Shown here: positions 40,904 to 48,136 of the stretch, piece by piece
How positions within the stretch are numbered: the stretch's first letter is position 1
Layout of the letters: each line of letters starts with the position of its first letter
Source: a virus
IMG/VR virus record: IMGVR_UViG_3300012920_000060
Span: 1-50,514 of that record
DNA length: 50,514 nucleotides
Reading direction: 5' to 3' (one strand)
Program-made: the position numbers and the translations under genes
Notes under the pieces: generated by a model
Told to the model about the DNA's origin: nothing
Databases searched by the model: none
Seen by the model: the letters and a program-made list of their open reading frames with translations, nothing else

Positions 40904-41243
40904 TTTAGATGATACGATTTGTTTTACAAATCACCACGCAAGAGATACTGAAAGTAAGTATGGTAAGGCCATGCCTAACGATAAAGTAATCAAAAGAATG
41001 CGTGTTTTAAAAGAACATGGATTTCATATAACTATATTAACAGCTAGAAGAATGCTAACACATAATGGTGATTTAGAAAAAATAATAGCTGATGTAGGAA
41101 AAACAACAGAAGATTGGCTAGAAAAGCATAAAGTTCCTTATGATGAATTAGTGTTCGGTAAACCATATTGCACACACTATTATGTAGATGATAAGGCTAT
41201 GGATTTAGACCGTTTTTATAATTGGATAGATAATGTCAAGTAA
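40884..41243 (+). CDS. HAD-superfamily phosphatase
   Basis: 119 residues. FDLDDTICFTNHHARD (6-21) is HAD motif I with nucleophile D7 and acid D9, TILTARR is motif II, and HYYVDDKAMDLDRF motif IV. No cap domain. It resembles small phosphatases of capsule-sugar operons. It overlaps the glycosyltransferase gene by 20 bp and the nucleotidyltransferase-kinase gene by 11 bp, so it probably acts on a sugar phosphate in the same pathway. Confidence 0.75.
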   Translation: MKSIVFDLDDTICFTNHHARDTESKYGKAMPNDKVIKRMRVLKEHGFHITILTARRMLTHNGDLEKIIADVGKTTEDWLEKHKVPYDELVFGKPYCTHYYVDDKAMDLDRFYNWIDNVK

Positions 41244-42711
41244 ATTTAATTTAGTAATACCAGCAGCAGGTGATGCAACAAGACTAAGACCTCTATCGTC
41301 CGGCACGTCGAAAGTTATGGTACGTGTAAATGGCAAACCTTGCCTTGATTATATCATAGAGGCAGTCAACGGCAGTGTTGATGAAATAATCATAGTGGAT
41401 GGAAAGTATTCTGACATAAGAGAATACTGTGCTGTCAGACATCCAAAGGTAAGGTTCGCCAATCAGCCATCTTTAGATGGACCAAGAGATGCAATATCAA
41501 TAGGAATGAACAACTTAAGTAATCCACTTAATCCAGTTGTTGTGTGGTTAGGTGATGCTATCATATTAGAAAAAGATATGCCTTTAGGTACAAACTTTTT
41601 ACTTACTAAAGAAGTTGACAATCAATCAGCCTGGTGTATGTGGGATGGTAATAATTATTATAATAAACCAGACAAACCTATACAAGGAGCCAATGCTTTA
41701 GTTGGATTATATTCTTTTGAAGAAGGATTAAGAGCTAAGCAAGCTTTTAATCAGACTCAGTCTTATGATATATCTGGAGCACTAGAACTTTATGGAAACT
41801 TTAAAGAAATAATTACCAGAGAATGGTATGATATAGGTGACTTACCTACATATTATAAAACATGTGCATCATTACTTAACAGAAAAGCAAGAGCATTCAA
41901 TAACTTAAAGTTTGATTCTGACTTAGGTACAATAACTAAAGTACCAGATTTCCATGATGAACATTCAAGAAAAACACTAGAACATGAAAAGTGGTGGTAT
42001 GAATCTTTAACACCAGAGCAGTCAATGTTTGCACCAAGAATATTATCTCACCCAACACAATTAATTATGTCTTATGAGAGTGGTACTTTACTAAGTGATT
42101 TAATGTTATATGAAAATATGCCCGACTCACATTGGGATTATATTATGGATAGAGTATTTAACATTAAGCTCAAGTATTTTAATTTTGCATGTGAAGATAG
42201 AGATGACCTTATAACATTTAGTAAATATTCAGAAGAAATGTGGATTGGTAAATCTGAAGATAGATTAGCAACCACAAATTATTTTAGCGATGAAAATGTA
42301 AAAAAGATAATCCAACTTGCTTATGATGTACAAAGACAAACATCACCAATTCAAGGTATGCACGGCGACTTACACTTTGCAAATATTTTATATAATCAAC
42401 AAACTGACCAGTTTAAATTCCTCGACCCTCGTGGCCAATATGGACCAAGAGGAGGAACATTCGGAGATGATATATATGATTGGTCTAAGTTAGCACATGA
42501 TTGTTATTATGGATATAATGCTATTGTTGCAGATGTACCAGAAAATGAATATGTAAAAGAATTGTTTATAAAGAAACTAAAGGAACATAATCTACCAGTA
42601 GAAACAATATTAAAAGGTGGATTGCTCTTGTTAGCAACATGTATTCCTTTACATTATGATGATAAGCAAAGACAAAAAAGAATGATTGAAAAAGTGGAGA
42701 ATAATTTATGA
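41233..42711 (+). CDS. Fused sugar nucleotidyltransferase and APH-fold kinase
   Basis: 492 residues. Residues 1-220 are a nucleotidyltransferase: VIPAAGDATRLRPLSSGTSK (signature), VVVWLGDAII, and EWYDIGDLPTYYK near the end. Residues about 240-480 are a phosphotransferase of the aminoglycoside/choline kinase fold: LIMSYESGTLLSDL (hinge), MHGDLHFANILY with catalytic D379 and N384, and KFLDPRGQYG with metal ligand D398. Kinase plus nucleotidyltransferase is the chemistry of salvage routes such as AmgK-MurU, making an NDP-sugar from a free sugar. It probably supplies the neighbouring glycosyltransferase. The sugar is unknown. Confidence 0.72.
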   Translation: MSSKFNLVIPAAGDATRLRPLSSGTSKVMVRVNGKPCLDYIIEAVNGSVDEIIIVDGKYSDIREYCAVRHPKVRFANQPSLDGPRDAISIGMNNLSNPLNPVVVWLGDAIILEKDMPLGTNFLLTKEVDNQSAWCMWDGNNYYNKPDKPIQGANALVGLYSFEEGLRAKQAFNQTQSYDISGALELYGNFKEIITREWYDIGDLPTYYKTCASLLNRKARAFNNLKFDSDLGTITKVPDFHDEHSRKTLEHEKWWYESLTPEQSMFAPRILSHPTQLIMSYESGTLLSDLMLYENMPDSHWDYIMDRVFNIKLKYFNFACEDRDDLITFSKYSEEMWIGKSEDRLATTNYFSDENVKKIIQLAYDVQRQTSPIQGMHGDLHFANILYNQQTDQFKFLDPRGQYGPRGGTFGDDIYDWSKLAHDCYYGYNAIVADVPENEYVKELFIKKLKEHNLPVETILKGGLLLLATCIPLHYDDKQRQKRMIEKVENNL

Positions 42712-43907
42712 TTAGTTATGGTTCTATAGTACCTTTGATAGGTGGAGAAAGTTTAGGTATACAAGAATCCCTAGGTGGGACAACACCTGAGTGGGTATTA
42801 TCTTATAAAGATTTTGAAGCAAACGATGCTCACTATATAAACTATCTACGTAAAAAAGGTTGGGAAGGTGATTATGTTTTCCTAGATGAAAATAAAAAAT
42901 ATAAAGCCAAAAAGGTAGATGTAGTAAATACAGTTTGTCCTTGTGCAGGTCTATCAACTCTAAGTGCAGGCTCTAGTGGTTCTAATCCTGTAAATAATTG
43001 GATGTATGAAACTGCAGAATATGTATTAGGAACATTAAAGCCTAAAGTATTTTGGGGAGAGAATGCACCAAGACTAGCTCAAAAAACTGGTATTCCTGTA
43101 GTTAAAAAACTTAGAGAAATAGGTAAAGAAAATGGATATTCATTATCTATTTACAAAACTAAATCTTTAGTACAAGGATTCTCACAAATCAGAGATAGAA
43201 CATTTTACTTTTTTTGGAAAGGAGATAAGGTACCATTATTCAATTATATTGGAAGACCTAATCAAAAGATTGAAGATTTAATAACATCAGTACCAAGGAA
43301 TCCTAAGGATCCTATGAATGTACTTTTGAATAAAGATAAGCCATCAGACTTTCCATTATACAAATATATTTTAGAAGTTATTCATGATGGTATATCTCAT
43401 AAAGAATTTATAGAACAACTAGATAAATCAATTAATGCATTTGAATACATTGAAAAGCACGATTCATTTGATAATCTATTACCATGGCTTAAGGAAAGAG
43501 AGCATACAAGATGTTATGGTATGATAGACAGAATGAACACTAAGCTAAAAGCCGGATTAAATGTAATGAGAAGAACAACTACATTTCCTAAAGATTACAT
43601 AGGTGCCTTTGTAGGTCATTTACCAAAATTACTTACCCACCCTGTGGAAGATAGATATCTTACAGTAAGAGAAGCTATGGAGATAATGTACTTGCCTAGA
43701 GATATGGATTTACTGAATGTATCACAGTATAATCATATATGTCAAAATGTTCCACTAAAGTCTGCCAAGGATATGATGGACCAAGTAAAAAAATATTTTG
43801 ATAACCAATTAGATTTAATTGATACACCTTACTTATTACAAGATAATAAAAGAAGAGTATATGAATATGAAAAAAATTGTTTACAACTTGATGAATTTAT
43901 GGTATAA
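42708..43907 (+). CDS. Divergent DNA cytosine-C5 methyltransferase-like protein
   Basis: 399 residues. Motif IV is VVNTVCPCAGLS with catalytic C79, motif VI WGENAPRL (117-123), motif VIII QIRDRTFYFF (160-169), and a late RYLTVREAMEIMYLP plus HICQNVPLKSAKDM stand for motifs IX-X. The usual F-A-G-x-G-G of motif I is replaced by PLIGGESLGIQE near residue 10. CPC-A-GLS in place of PPC-Q-GFS is also unusual. It may methylate DNA or act on cytosine in another way linked to the modification pathway. Overlaps the previous gene by 4 bp. Confidence 0.75.
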   Translation: MISYGSIVPLIGGESLGIQESLGGTTPEWVLSYKDFEANDAHYINYLRKKGWEGDYVFLDENKKYKAKKVDVVNTVCPCAGLSTLSAGSSGSNPVNNWMYETAEYVLGTLKPKVFWGENAPRLAQKTGIPVVKKLREIGKENGYSLSIYKTKSLVQGFSQIRDRTFYFFWKGDKVPLFNYIGRPNQKIEDLITSVPRNPKDPMNVLLNKDKPSDFPLYKYILEVIHDGISHKEFIEQLDKSINAFEYIEKHDSFDNLLPWLKEREHTRCYGMIDRMNTKLKAGLNVMRRTTTFPKDYIGAFVGHLPKLLTHPVEDRYLTVREAMEIMYLPRDMDLLNVSQYNHICQNVPLKSAKDMMDQVKKYFDNQLDLIDTPYLLQDNKRRVYEYEKNCLQLDEFMV

Positions 43908-43908
43908 T
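43880..43908 (+). promoter_or_regulatory. Early promoter of the bS21-uvsX-41 operon
   Basis: TTTACA (43880-43885), 17 bp, TATAAT (43903-43908) with ATGG before it, inside the last codons of the methyltransferase-like gene. The start is expected near 43915, about 5 nt before the bS21 ATG, leaving no room for a ribosome site. Confidence 0.8.
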
Positions 43909-43919
43909 ATACAATTAAT

Positions 43920-44189
43920 ATGCCAAGTATAGATTTAAGACCAAAGAAAAGACATCCTAAGGACAGAAGGCCAGCTAAGCCTATGCCCTTTGATGTTGCT
44001 TTACGAAAGTTTAGAAAAGCCTGTGAAAGAGCAGGAATAGTACAAGAAGTACGTAAAAGAGAATTTTATGAAAAGCCAAACCAAAAGCGTAAGCGTAAAA
44101 AGGCTGAAGCTAGAGCAAGGCATCTTAAAAAACTAAGAATAGAAAAACAACAAAATTTACCACCGAGAGGTTATGGAGGAAAAAGATAA
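43920..44189 (+). CDS. rpsU: Ribosomal protein bS21, phage-encoded
   Basis: 89 residues. [20 protein letters not shown], then [20 protein letters not shown] and ARARHLKKL, is bS21 throughout, with basic extensions at both ends. bS21 sits at the 30S platform near the anti-Shine-Dalgarno end of 16S rRNA and assists initiation. Phage copies are known in marine T4-like phages and are thought to enter host ribosomes and shift translation to phage messages. It heads the uvsX-41 operon and has almost no leader, so it does not itself depend on a ribosome site. Confidence 0.96.
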   Translation: MPSIDLRPKKRHPKDRRPAKPMPFDVALRKFRKACERAGIVQEVRKREFYEKPNQKRKRKKAEARARHLKKLRIEKQQNLPPRGYGGKR

Positions 44190-45244
44190 TGTCAATAATG
44201 GATAAACTAAAAAAGAATAGCAAGATTAAAAGTACTGATGTACTAGCTGACTCTCCGCTGTTCGCAGAGAAGGATATGATTCCTACAGATGTACCAATGG
44301 TTAATGTAGCTCTATCTGGTGATATGGACGGAGGTCTATCATCTGGGCTAACAGTATTAGCTGGACCATCTAAACACTTTAAGACAAGTTTTGCATTACT
44401 TATGGGTGCAGCTTATCTTAATAAGTATGAAGATGCTGTAATGTTATTTTATGATTCAGAATTTGGTTCACCACAAAAGTATTTTGAGTCTTTTGGTATT
44501 GACACAAACAGAGTATTACATACACCAATCACAGATGTTGAACAATTAAAATTTGATTTAGTCGGTCAATTAGAAAATATTGAGAGAGGAGATAAGGTTG
44601 TCATAGTTATTGATTCTATAGGTAATTTAGCTTCTAAGAAAGAATTAGAAGATGCACTCAATGAAAAGTCAGTTGCTGATATGTCAAGAGCAAAAGCTTT
44701 AAAGGGACTGTTCCGAATGGTCACTCCTTATCTTACTATGAAGAACGTCCCTTTACTTGCTGTTAATCATACTTATCAAGAGATTGGATTATTTCCTAAA
44801 GCCATTGTGTCGGGTGGTACAGGTATTTATTACTCAGCCGATAATATATGGATTATTGGAAGAAGACAACAGAAAAAAGGTACTGATGTAACCGGTTATC
44901 ATTTTATTGTTAATGTAGAGAAATCAAGATTTGTAAAAGAAAAATCTAAAATCCCAGTTGAGGTTACTTGGGAAGGTGGTATTGCTACCTATGGTGGATT
45001 ACTTGATGTTGCTCTAGCCGGTGGATATGTAACCAAACCAACAATAGGATGGTATGCTAGAGTTGATAAAGATACTGGTGCAATTGAAGATGGTAAGGTA
45101 AGAGAAAAGGATACTAAGACTAAAAAGTTTTGGGAACCAATCTTTAATGAAACTGATTTTAAAGAGTTTGTAAAAACATACTATTCCATAGGACATAGAC
45201 CATTACTTGATATCGATTTAGATATTCCGATGGAAGGTGAGTAA
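44189..45244 (+). CDS. uvsX: Recombinase UvsX
   Basis: RecA-family strand-exchange protein, 351 residues (T4: 391). The P-loop is the phage-type GPSKHFKTS (59-67), followed by MLFYDSEFGSP, VVIVIDSIGNLASKKE (Walker B) and LLAVNHTYQEIGLFPK with the Q-containing switch. The start overlaps the bS21 stop by one base and its stop overlaps the next gene by one base (TAATG), giving a tight operon. Confidence 0.96.
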   Translation: MSIMDKLKKNSKIKSTDVLADSPLFAEKDMIPTDVPMVNVALSGDMDGGLSSGLTVLAGPSKHFKTSFALLMGAAYLNKYEDAVMLFYDSEFGSPQKYFESFGIDTNRVLHTPITDVEQLKFDLVGQLENIERGDKVVIVIDSIGNLASKKELEDALNEKSVADMSRAKALKGLFRMVTPYLTMKNVPLLAVNHTYQEIGLFPKAIVSGGTGIYYSADNIWIIGRRQQKKGTDVTGYHFIVNVEKSRFVKEKSKIPVEVTWEGGIATYGGLLDVALAGGYVTKPTIGWYARVDKDTGAIEDGKVREKDTKTKKFWEPIFNETDFKEFVKTYYSIGHRPLLDIDLDIPMEGE

Positions 45245-45606
45245 TGTTTGATATTAGTGAAAAGGATTATTCAATTATGGAAAATCCAAACAGTGCTTTT
45301 CATGCAGTTAAATTAAAAACAGGACAATGGAAAGGCGTCATGGTTACTTATGGCCAGGTAGGTGTAAAGGAAAGCCCAGAGTTAGATATTGCAACATTAA
45401 GCTTTAACTATCATGTAAATGACCCAGGTGAATTTAATGTAGATGAATTAAATGAAGATGAAGCATTTAAAAATTATCTAGGTGCAGTACTACAATATAT
45501 AATAACAGATTCCCTTGAATGGGGTGAACAGAATAACATAGCGAGGATAGGAATTGGAAATAACGAACCAACTACAGACACATATACTGAATCATCTTCT
45601 GAATAA
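45244..45606 (+). CDS. Conserved protein between uvsX and gene 41, unknown function
   Basis: 120 residues, acidic. DYSIMENPNSAFHAVKLKTGQWKGVMVTYG (in parts) has repeated beta strands, and a helical middle (DEAFKNYLGAVLQYIITDSL) precedes a disordered tail. Genes of similar size occupy this slot in marine T4-like phages. Position suggests a replication/recombination accessory. The last 53 bp overlap the helicase gene in another frame. Confidence 0.6.
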   Translation: MFDISEKDYSIMENPNSAFHAVKLKTGQWKGVMVTYGQVGVKESPELDIATLSFNYHVNDPGEFNVDELNEDEAFKNYLGAVLQYIITDSLEWGEQNNIARIGIGNNEPTTDTYTESSSE

Positions 45607-46945
45607 TGAAGAGTATTGCAGACGTGTCATACCATATTTAAAGAAAGAATATTTTGAAGGTCCACATAATACTGTATTTGACCTTATAGTTGGATTTGTA
45701 AGTAAGCATAATAAATTACCTACATCTAAAGTACTTAACCTAGAGCTTAAAAAATTAAATCAACCGGCTGAAGTCTTACAACCAATATCAGCTCTTATAG
45801 CTGAAATAGAAAGTAAGTCTGATATTGATACAAATTACCTAATAACTGAATCAGAGAATTGGTGTAGGGAAAGGTCAGTATATCTTGCAATCATGGACTC
45901 TATACAAATTATTGATGGTAAAGATACAACTAGAAGTGAAGGTGCAATCCCTGACATATTATCCAAAGCATTAGGTGTATCATTTGACCAAGCTATCGGT
46001 CATGATTATATTGATAACTCTGAAGAAAGATTTGATTTTTATAATCATACAGAGGACCGTATTCCATTTGATTTGGATTATTTTAATAAAATTACAAAAG
46101 GTGGATTACCAAACAAAACATTAAACATTGCTCTTGCAGGAACTGGTGTAGGTAAATCATTATTTATGTGTCATTGTGCTGCATCAGTTCTACAGCAAGG
46201 AAAAAATGTTTTATACATTACATTAGAAATGGCAGAAGAAAGAATAGCAGAAAGAATAGATGCTAATCTTATGAACTTACCAATACAACAATTATCAACT
46301 TTACCTAAAGATGTATTTAATGATAAGATTGGTAAGATAGCAAAGTCGTCTGTAGGTAAGTTAATAGTAAAAGAATATCCTACGGGTGCTGCTCACACAG
46401 GACACTTCAGGGCTCTACTTAATGAGTTAAAACTTAAAAAGGATTTTAATCCTGATATAATTTATATTGATTATTTAAATATTTGTTCATCTAGCCGTAT
46501 GCGTGGTCTAGGTGGAAGTATAAATAGTTATTCGTATATTAAAGCTATAGCGGAAGAACTTCGTGGATTAGCTGTGGAATTCAATGTTCCTATAGTATCG
46601 GCAACACAGACTACAAGGTCTGGGTATAGTAATACCGATGTCGGTCTAGAAGATACATCTGAATCATTTGGTTTGCCAGCAACTGCTGACCTTATGTTCG
46701 CTCTTATTACAACAGAAGAACTTGAGGAACTAGGGCAGATGTTAGTAAAACAATTGAAAAACCGTTATAATGATCCGACCAAGTACAGAAGATTTGTAAT
46801 TGGAATCGATCGCTCCCGTATGAAACTATATGATGTTGAGGAATCAGCGCAATCTGATATTATGTCAGATATGGCTCCAGATAAGCCAGTGAGTACATGG
46901 GGAGATAACGAAACAAAAGATACTTTTGCAGACTTTAAAGTATAG
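45554..46945 (+). CDS. gp41: Replicative DNA helicase gp41
   Basis: DnaB-type hexameric helicase, 463 residues (T4: 475). The start is a TTG with GAGG 7 nt upstream, inside the previous gene. Walker A is ALAGTGVGKS, followed by VLYITLEMAEERIAERIDAN, DIIYIDYLNIC (Walker B), and VPIVSATQTTRSG, all typical. The start region LQTHILNHLLNNEEYCRRVIPYL matches the family, which supports the TTG. It works with a primase, here perhaps the PrimPol-like protein. Confidence 0.95.
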   Translation: MEITNQLQTHILNHLLNNEEYCRRVIPYLKKEYFEGPHNTVFDLIVGFVSKHNKLPTSKVLNLELKKLNQPAEVLQPISALIAEIESKSDIDTNYLITESENWCRERSVYLAIMDSIQIIDGKDTTRSEGAIPDILSKALGVSFDQAIGHDYIDNSEERFDFYNHTEDRIPFDLDYFNKITKGGLPNKTLNIALAGTGVGKSLFMCHCAASVLQQGKNVLYITLEMAEERIAERIDANLMNLPIQQLSTLPKDVFNDKIGKIAKSSVGKLIVKEYPTGAAHTGHFRALLNELKLKKDFNPDIIYIDYLNICSSSRMRGLGGSINSYSYIKAIAEELRGLAVEFNVPIVSATQTTRSGYSNTDVGLEDTSESFGLPATADLMFALITTEELEELGQMLVKQLKNRYNDPTKYRRFVIGIDRSRMKLYDVEESAQSDIMSDMAPDKPVSTWGDNETKDTFADFKV

Positions 46946-46956
46946 GAGAAAAATAT

Positions 46957-47136
46957 ATGTTAGATACAGCAAGAGATTGGATTATGGATAGATGGTCTGA
47001 AAGGACTACTTGGGATGGTGGTGTAATCATCGCTGTCAGTTTGTCAATAATTCTTTTCGGTGGACTAGTAAAGTGGTTAGCATGGGTCGCTCTGGCTTAT
47101 GGTATATACACCTTTGTCAAATCTGAACTTGACTAA
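46957..47136 (+). CDS. 59-aa membrane protein
   Basis: MLDTARDWIMDRWSERTTWDGG followed by one hydrophobic stretch (residues about 23-53, VIIAVSLSIILFGGLVKW then LAWVALAYGIYTF), probably a hairpin of two short spans. TAGGAG overlaps the gene 41 stop 6-9 nt upstream. It is the last gene before a strong terminator. Similar tiny Trp-rich membrane proteins occur in marine phages; function unknown. Confidence 0.6.
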   Translation: MLDTARDWIMDRWSERTTWDGGVIIAVSLSIILFGGLVKWLAWVALAYGIYTFVKSELD

Positions 47137-47146
47137 TACAGAATGT

Positions 47147-47173
47147 GGGGAGTTTCGGCTCCCCTTTTCTTTT
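47147..47173 (+). terminator. Rho-independent terminator of the bS21-uvsX-41 operon
   Basis: GGGGAG, loop TTTCGG, CTCCCC, then TTTTCTTTT. It lies 10 bp after the stop of the membrane-protein gene and directly before operator copy C. Confidence 0.93.
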
Positions 47174-47177
47174 AATG

Positions 47178-47236
47178 TTACAATTGTGTAAATTATGAAA
47201 ATATTCCTTTACATTTGTAGAACAACGTGGTATAAT
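47178..47236 (+). promoter_or_regulatory. Early promoter with upstream palindromic operator (copy C)
   Basis: Palindrome TTACA-ATTG-TGTAA (47178-47191), TTTACA (47208-47213), 17 bp, TATAAT (47231-47236). The palindrome is 16 bp from the -35, 11 bp (about one helical turn) closer than in copies A and B, so it faces the same side. The leader after the -10 matches copy B almost base for base through AAGGAG. Confidence 0.8.
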
Positions 47237-47267
47237 AGATAGTATAAATTAATGATAAGGAGTAAAT

Positions 47268-47552
47268 ATGTTAAATAAAACATTAATCAAAGAAATCTCA
47301 AAAATCAGTAATTCCACTGATATGAATGAGTTAATCAAATTGGTCAAAGCTCAAAGAAGCATAGTACAATCATCCGAAGCTATCCAAGCTAGAGCAACCT
47401 TTTCAAAAGGTGATAAAGTTAGTTTTACAGCGTCTAGAACAGGTGTGACTAAAACTGGTATTTTAACAAAAGTTAAAATCAAAAGAGCTTTAGTCATGGT
47501 TGAAGGTGAAGGAAACTGGGATGTTCCTTTATCAATGTTGGAGGTTGCATAA
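47268..47552 (+). CDS. Small SH3/KOW-like protein of unknown function
   Basis: 94 residues. An N-terminal helical half (IKEISKISNSTDMNELIKLVK) is followed by a small beta barrel-like unit, FSKGDKVSFTASRTGVTKTG, ILTKVKIKRALVMVEG and WDVPLSMLEVA, which resembles KOW/SH3 nucleic-acid-binding modules. AAGGAG lies 7 nt before the ATG. It shares its operator-promoter with the VWA and AAA+ genes, hinting at a joint role. The stop overlaps the next ATG. Confidence 0.6.
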   Translation: MLNKTLIKEISKISNSTDMNELIKLVKAQRSIVQSSEAIQARATFSKGDKVSFTASRTGVTKTGILTKVKIKRALVMVEGEGNWDVPLSMLEVA

Positions 47553-47722
47553 TGGGTTTTGTAGATTATGAAAATCTAACTGAAGAGCAACAAGCTCATC
47601 AAGATGCAACTTGGGATTATCAACAACAGTTGGAAGAAGAAGCCCAAAGAAAAGAAAACGAGTGTGTATGTGGAACTATAAACTGTTCTACAGAATACTT
47701 ATGTTATACAAGTGGATATTAA
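47552..47722 (+). CDS. 56-aa Cys-containing acidic protein
   Basis: MGFVDYENLTEEQQAHQDA..., a Gln/Glu-rich helix, then CVCGTINCSTEYLC at the end, whose four cysteines could bind zinc. The ATG overlaps the previous stop (TAATG), so coupled translation is likely. No family recognised. Confidence 0.5.
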   Translation: MGFVDYENLTEEQQAHQDATWDYQQQLEEEAQRKENECVCGTINCSTEYLCYTSGY

Positions 47723-47726
47723 TATA

Positions 47727-48014
47727 ATGAAAGAAAGATATAGTGAAAATTATGTAATGACAGCTTACACAAAAAGTGCAGGCGATATGCTAGAACTCGA
47801 AAGAATTCGTAAAGCTGTTAGAGTAATAAATAAAGAACTGAGGGTCAGGAGCTACAACAGCTCCCTAGGGAGTACTCAGTTCCGTGTTAAGTGTCAGGGT
47901 AGAGGACCTCGTAGTAGAGCTGCTTTACGTGATGGTAGGCATCCTAGGAGTTACGACCAATCCTTACCTCTTAGACATGCTGTTGCACTTGACGTTTATA
48001 TATACCAGACTTAA
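47727..48014 (+). CDS. Conserved basic protein of unknown function
   Basis: 95 residues from the ATG at 47727. The second half, TQFRVKCQGRGPRSRAALRD followed by GRHPRSYDQSLPLRHAVALD, is Arg-rich and appears strongly conserved, with codons much richer in G+C than the surroundings. The first half is a helix (AGDMLELERIRKAVRVINKEL). An RNA- or DNA-binding role is plausible but unproven. A folded RNA element lies inside the coding region at 47835. Confidence 0.55.
   Translation: MKERYSENYVMTAYTKSAGDMLELERIRKAVRVINKELRVRSYNSSLGSTQFRVKCQGRGPRSRAALRDGRHPRSYDQSLPLRHAVALDVYIYQT
47835..47882 (+). other. Nested stem-loop inside the 95-aa gene
   Basis: GAACTGAG (47835-47842) pairs perfectly with CTCAGTTC (47875-47882). 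Inside, GGAGCT (47848-47853) pairs with AGCTCC (47859-47864) around ACAAC. GC-rich pairing of this kind stands out in AT-rich DNA. It could be a regulatory fold, or a by-product of conserved codons. Confidence 0.4.
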
Positions 48015-48040
48015 TTTAAATAATAGGGGCTTAGAGCTCG

Positions 48041-48125
48041 GGCAAGGGAAGGAACGACCAATTCAAAAAAGAACACGTTATTTTAGCTTTTAATTGTTAA
48101 CTGTTCCTTACCCCGCCAGATTTTT
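48041..48125 (+). ncRNA. Long structured intergenic RNA or complex terminator
   Basis: GGC, AA, GGG, AAGGAAC (48041-48055) pairs with GTTCCTT, bulged A, CCC, C, GCC (48103-48117). Within the loop CAATT, bulged C, AAAA pairs with TTTTAATTG, making a second stem. AGATTTTT follows. It fills most of the 122-bp gap between two genes. It may be a terminator with a large head or a small stable RNA; no known RNA family was recognised. Confidence 0.4.
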
Positions 48126-48136
48126 ATGGATATATT

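Noticed and set aside
47884-48093. 69-aa plus-strand frame crossing the end of the 95-aa gene
   Set aside because: No ribosome site; it runs into the structured intergenic RNA and resembles no protein, while the overlapping 95-aa frame is coherent.
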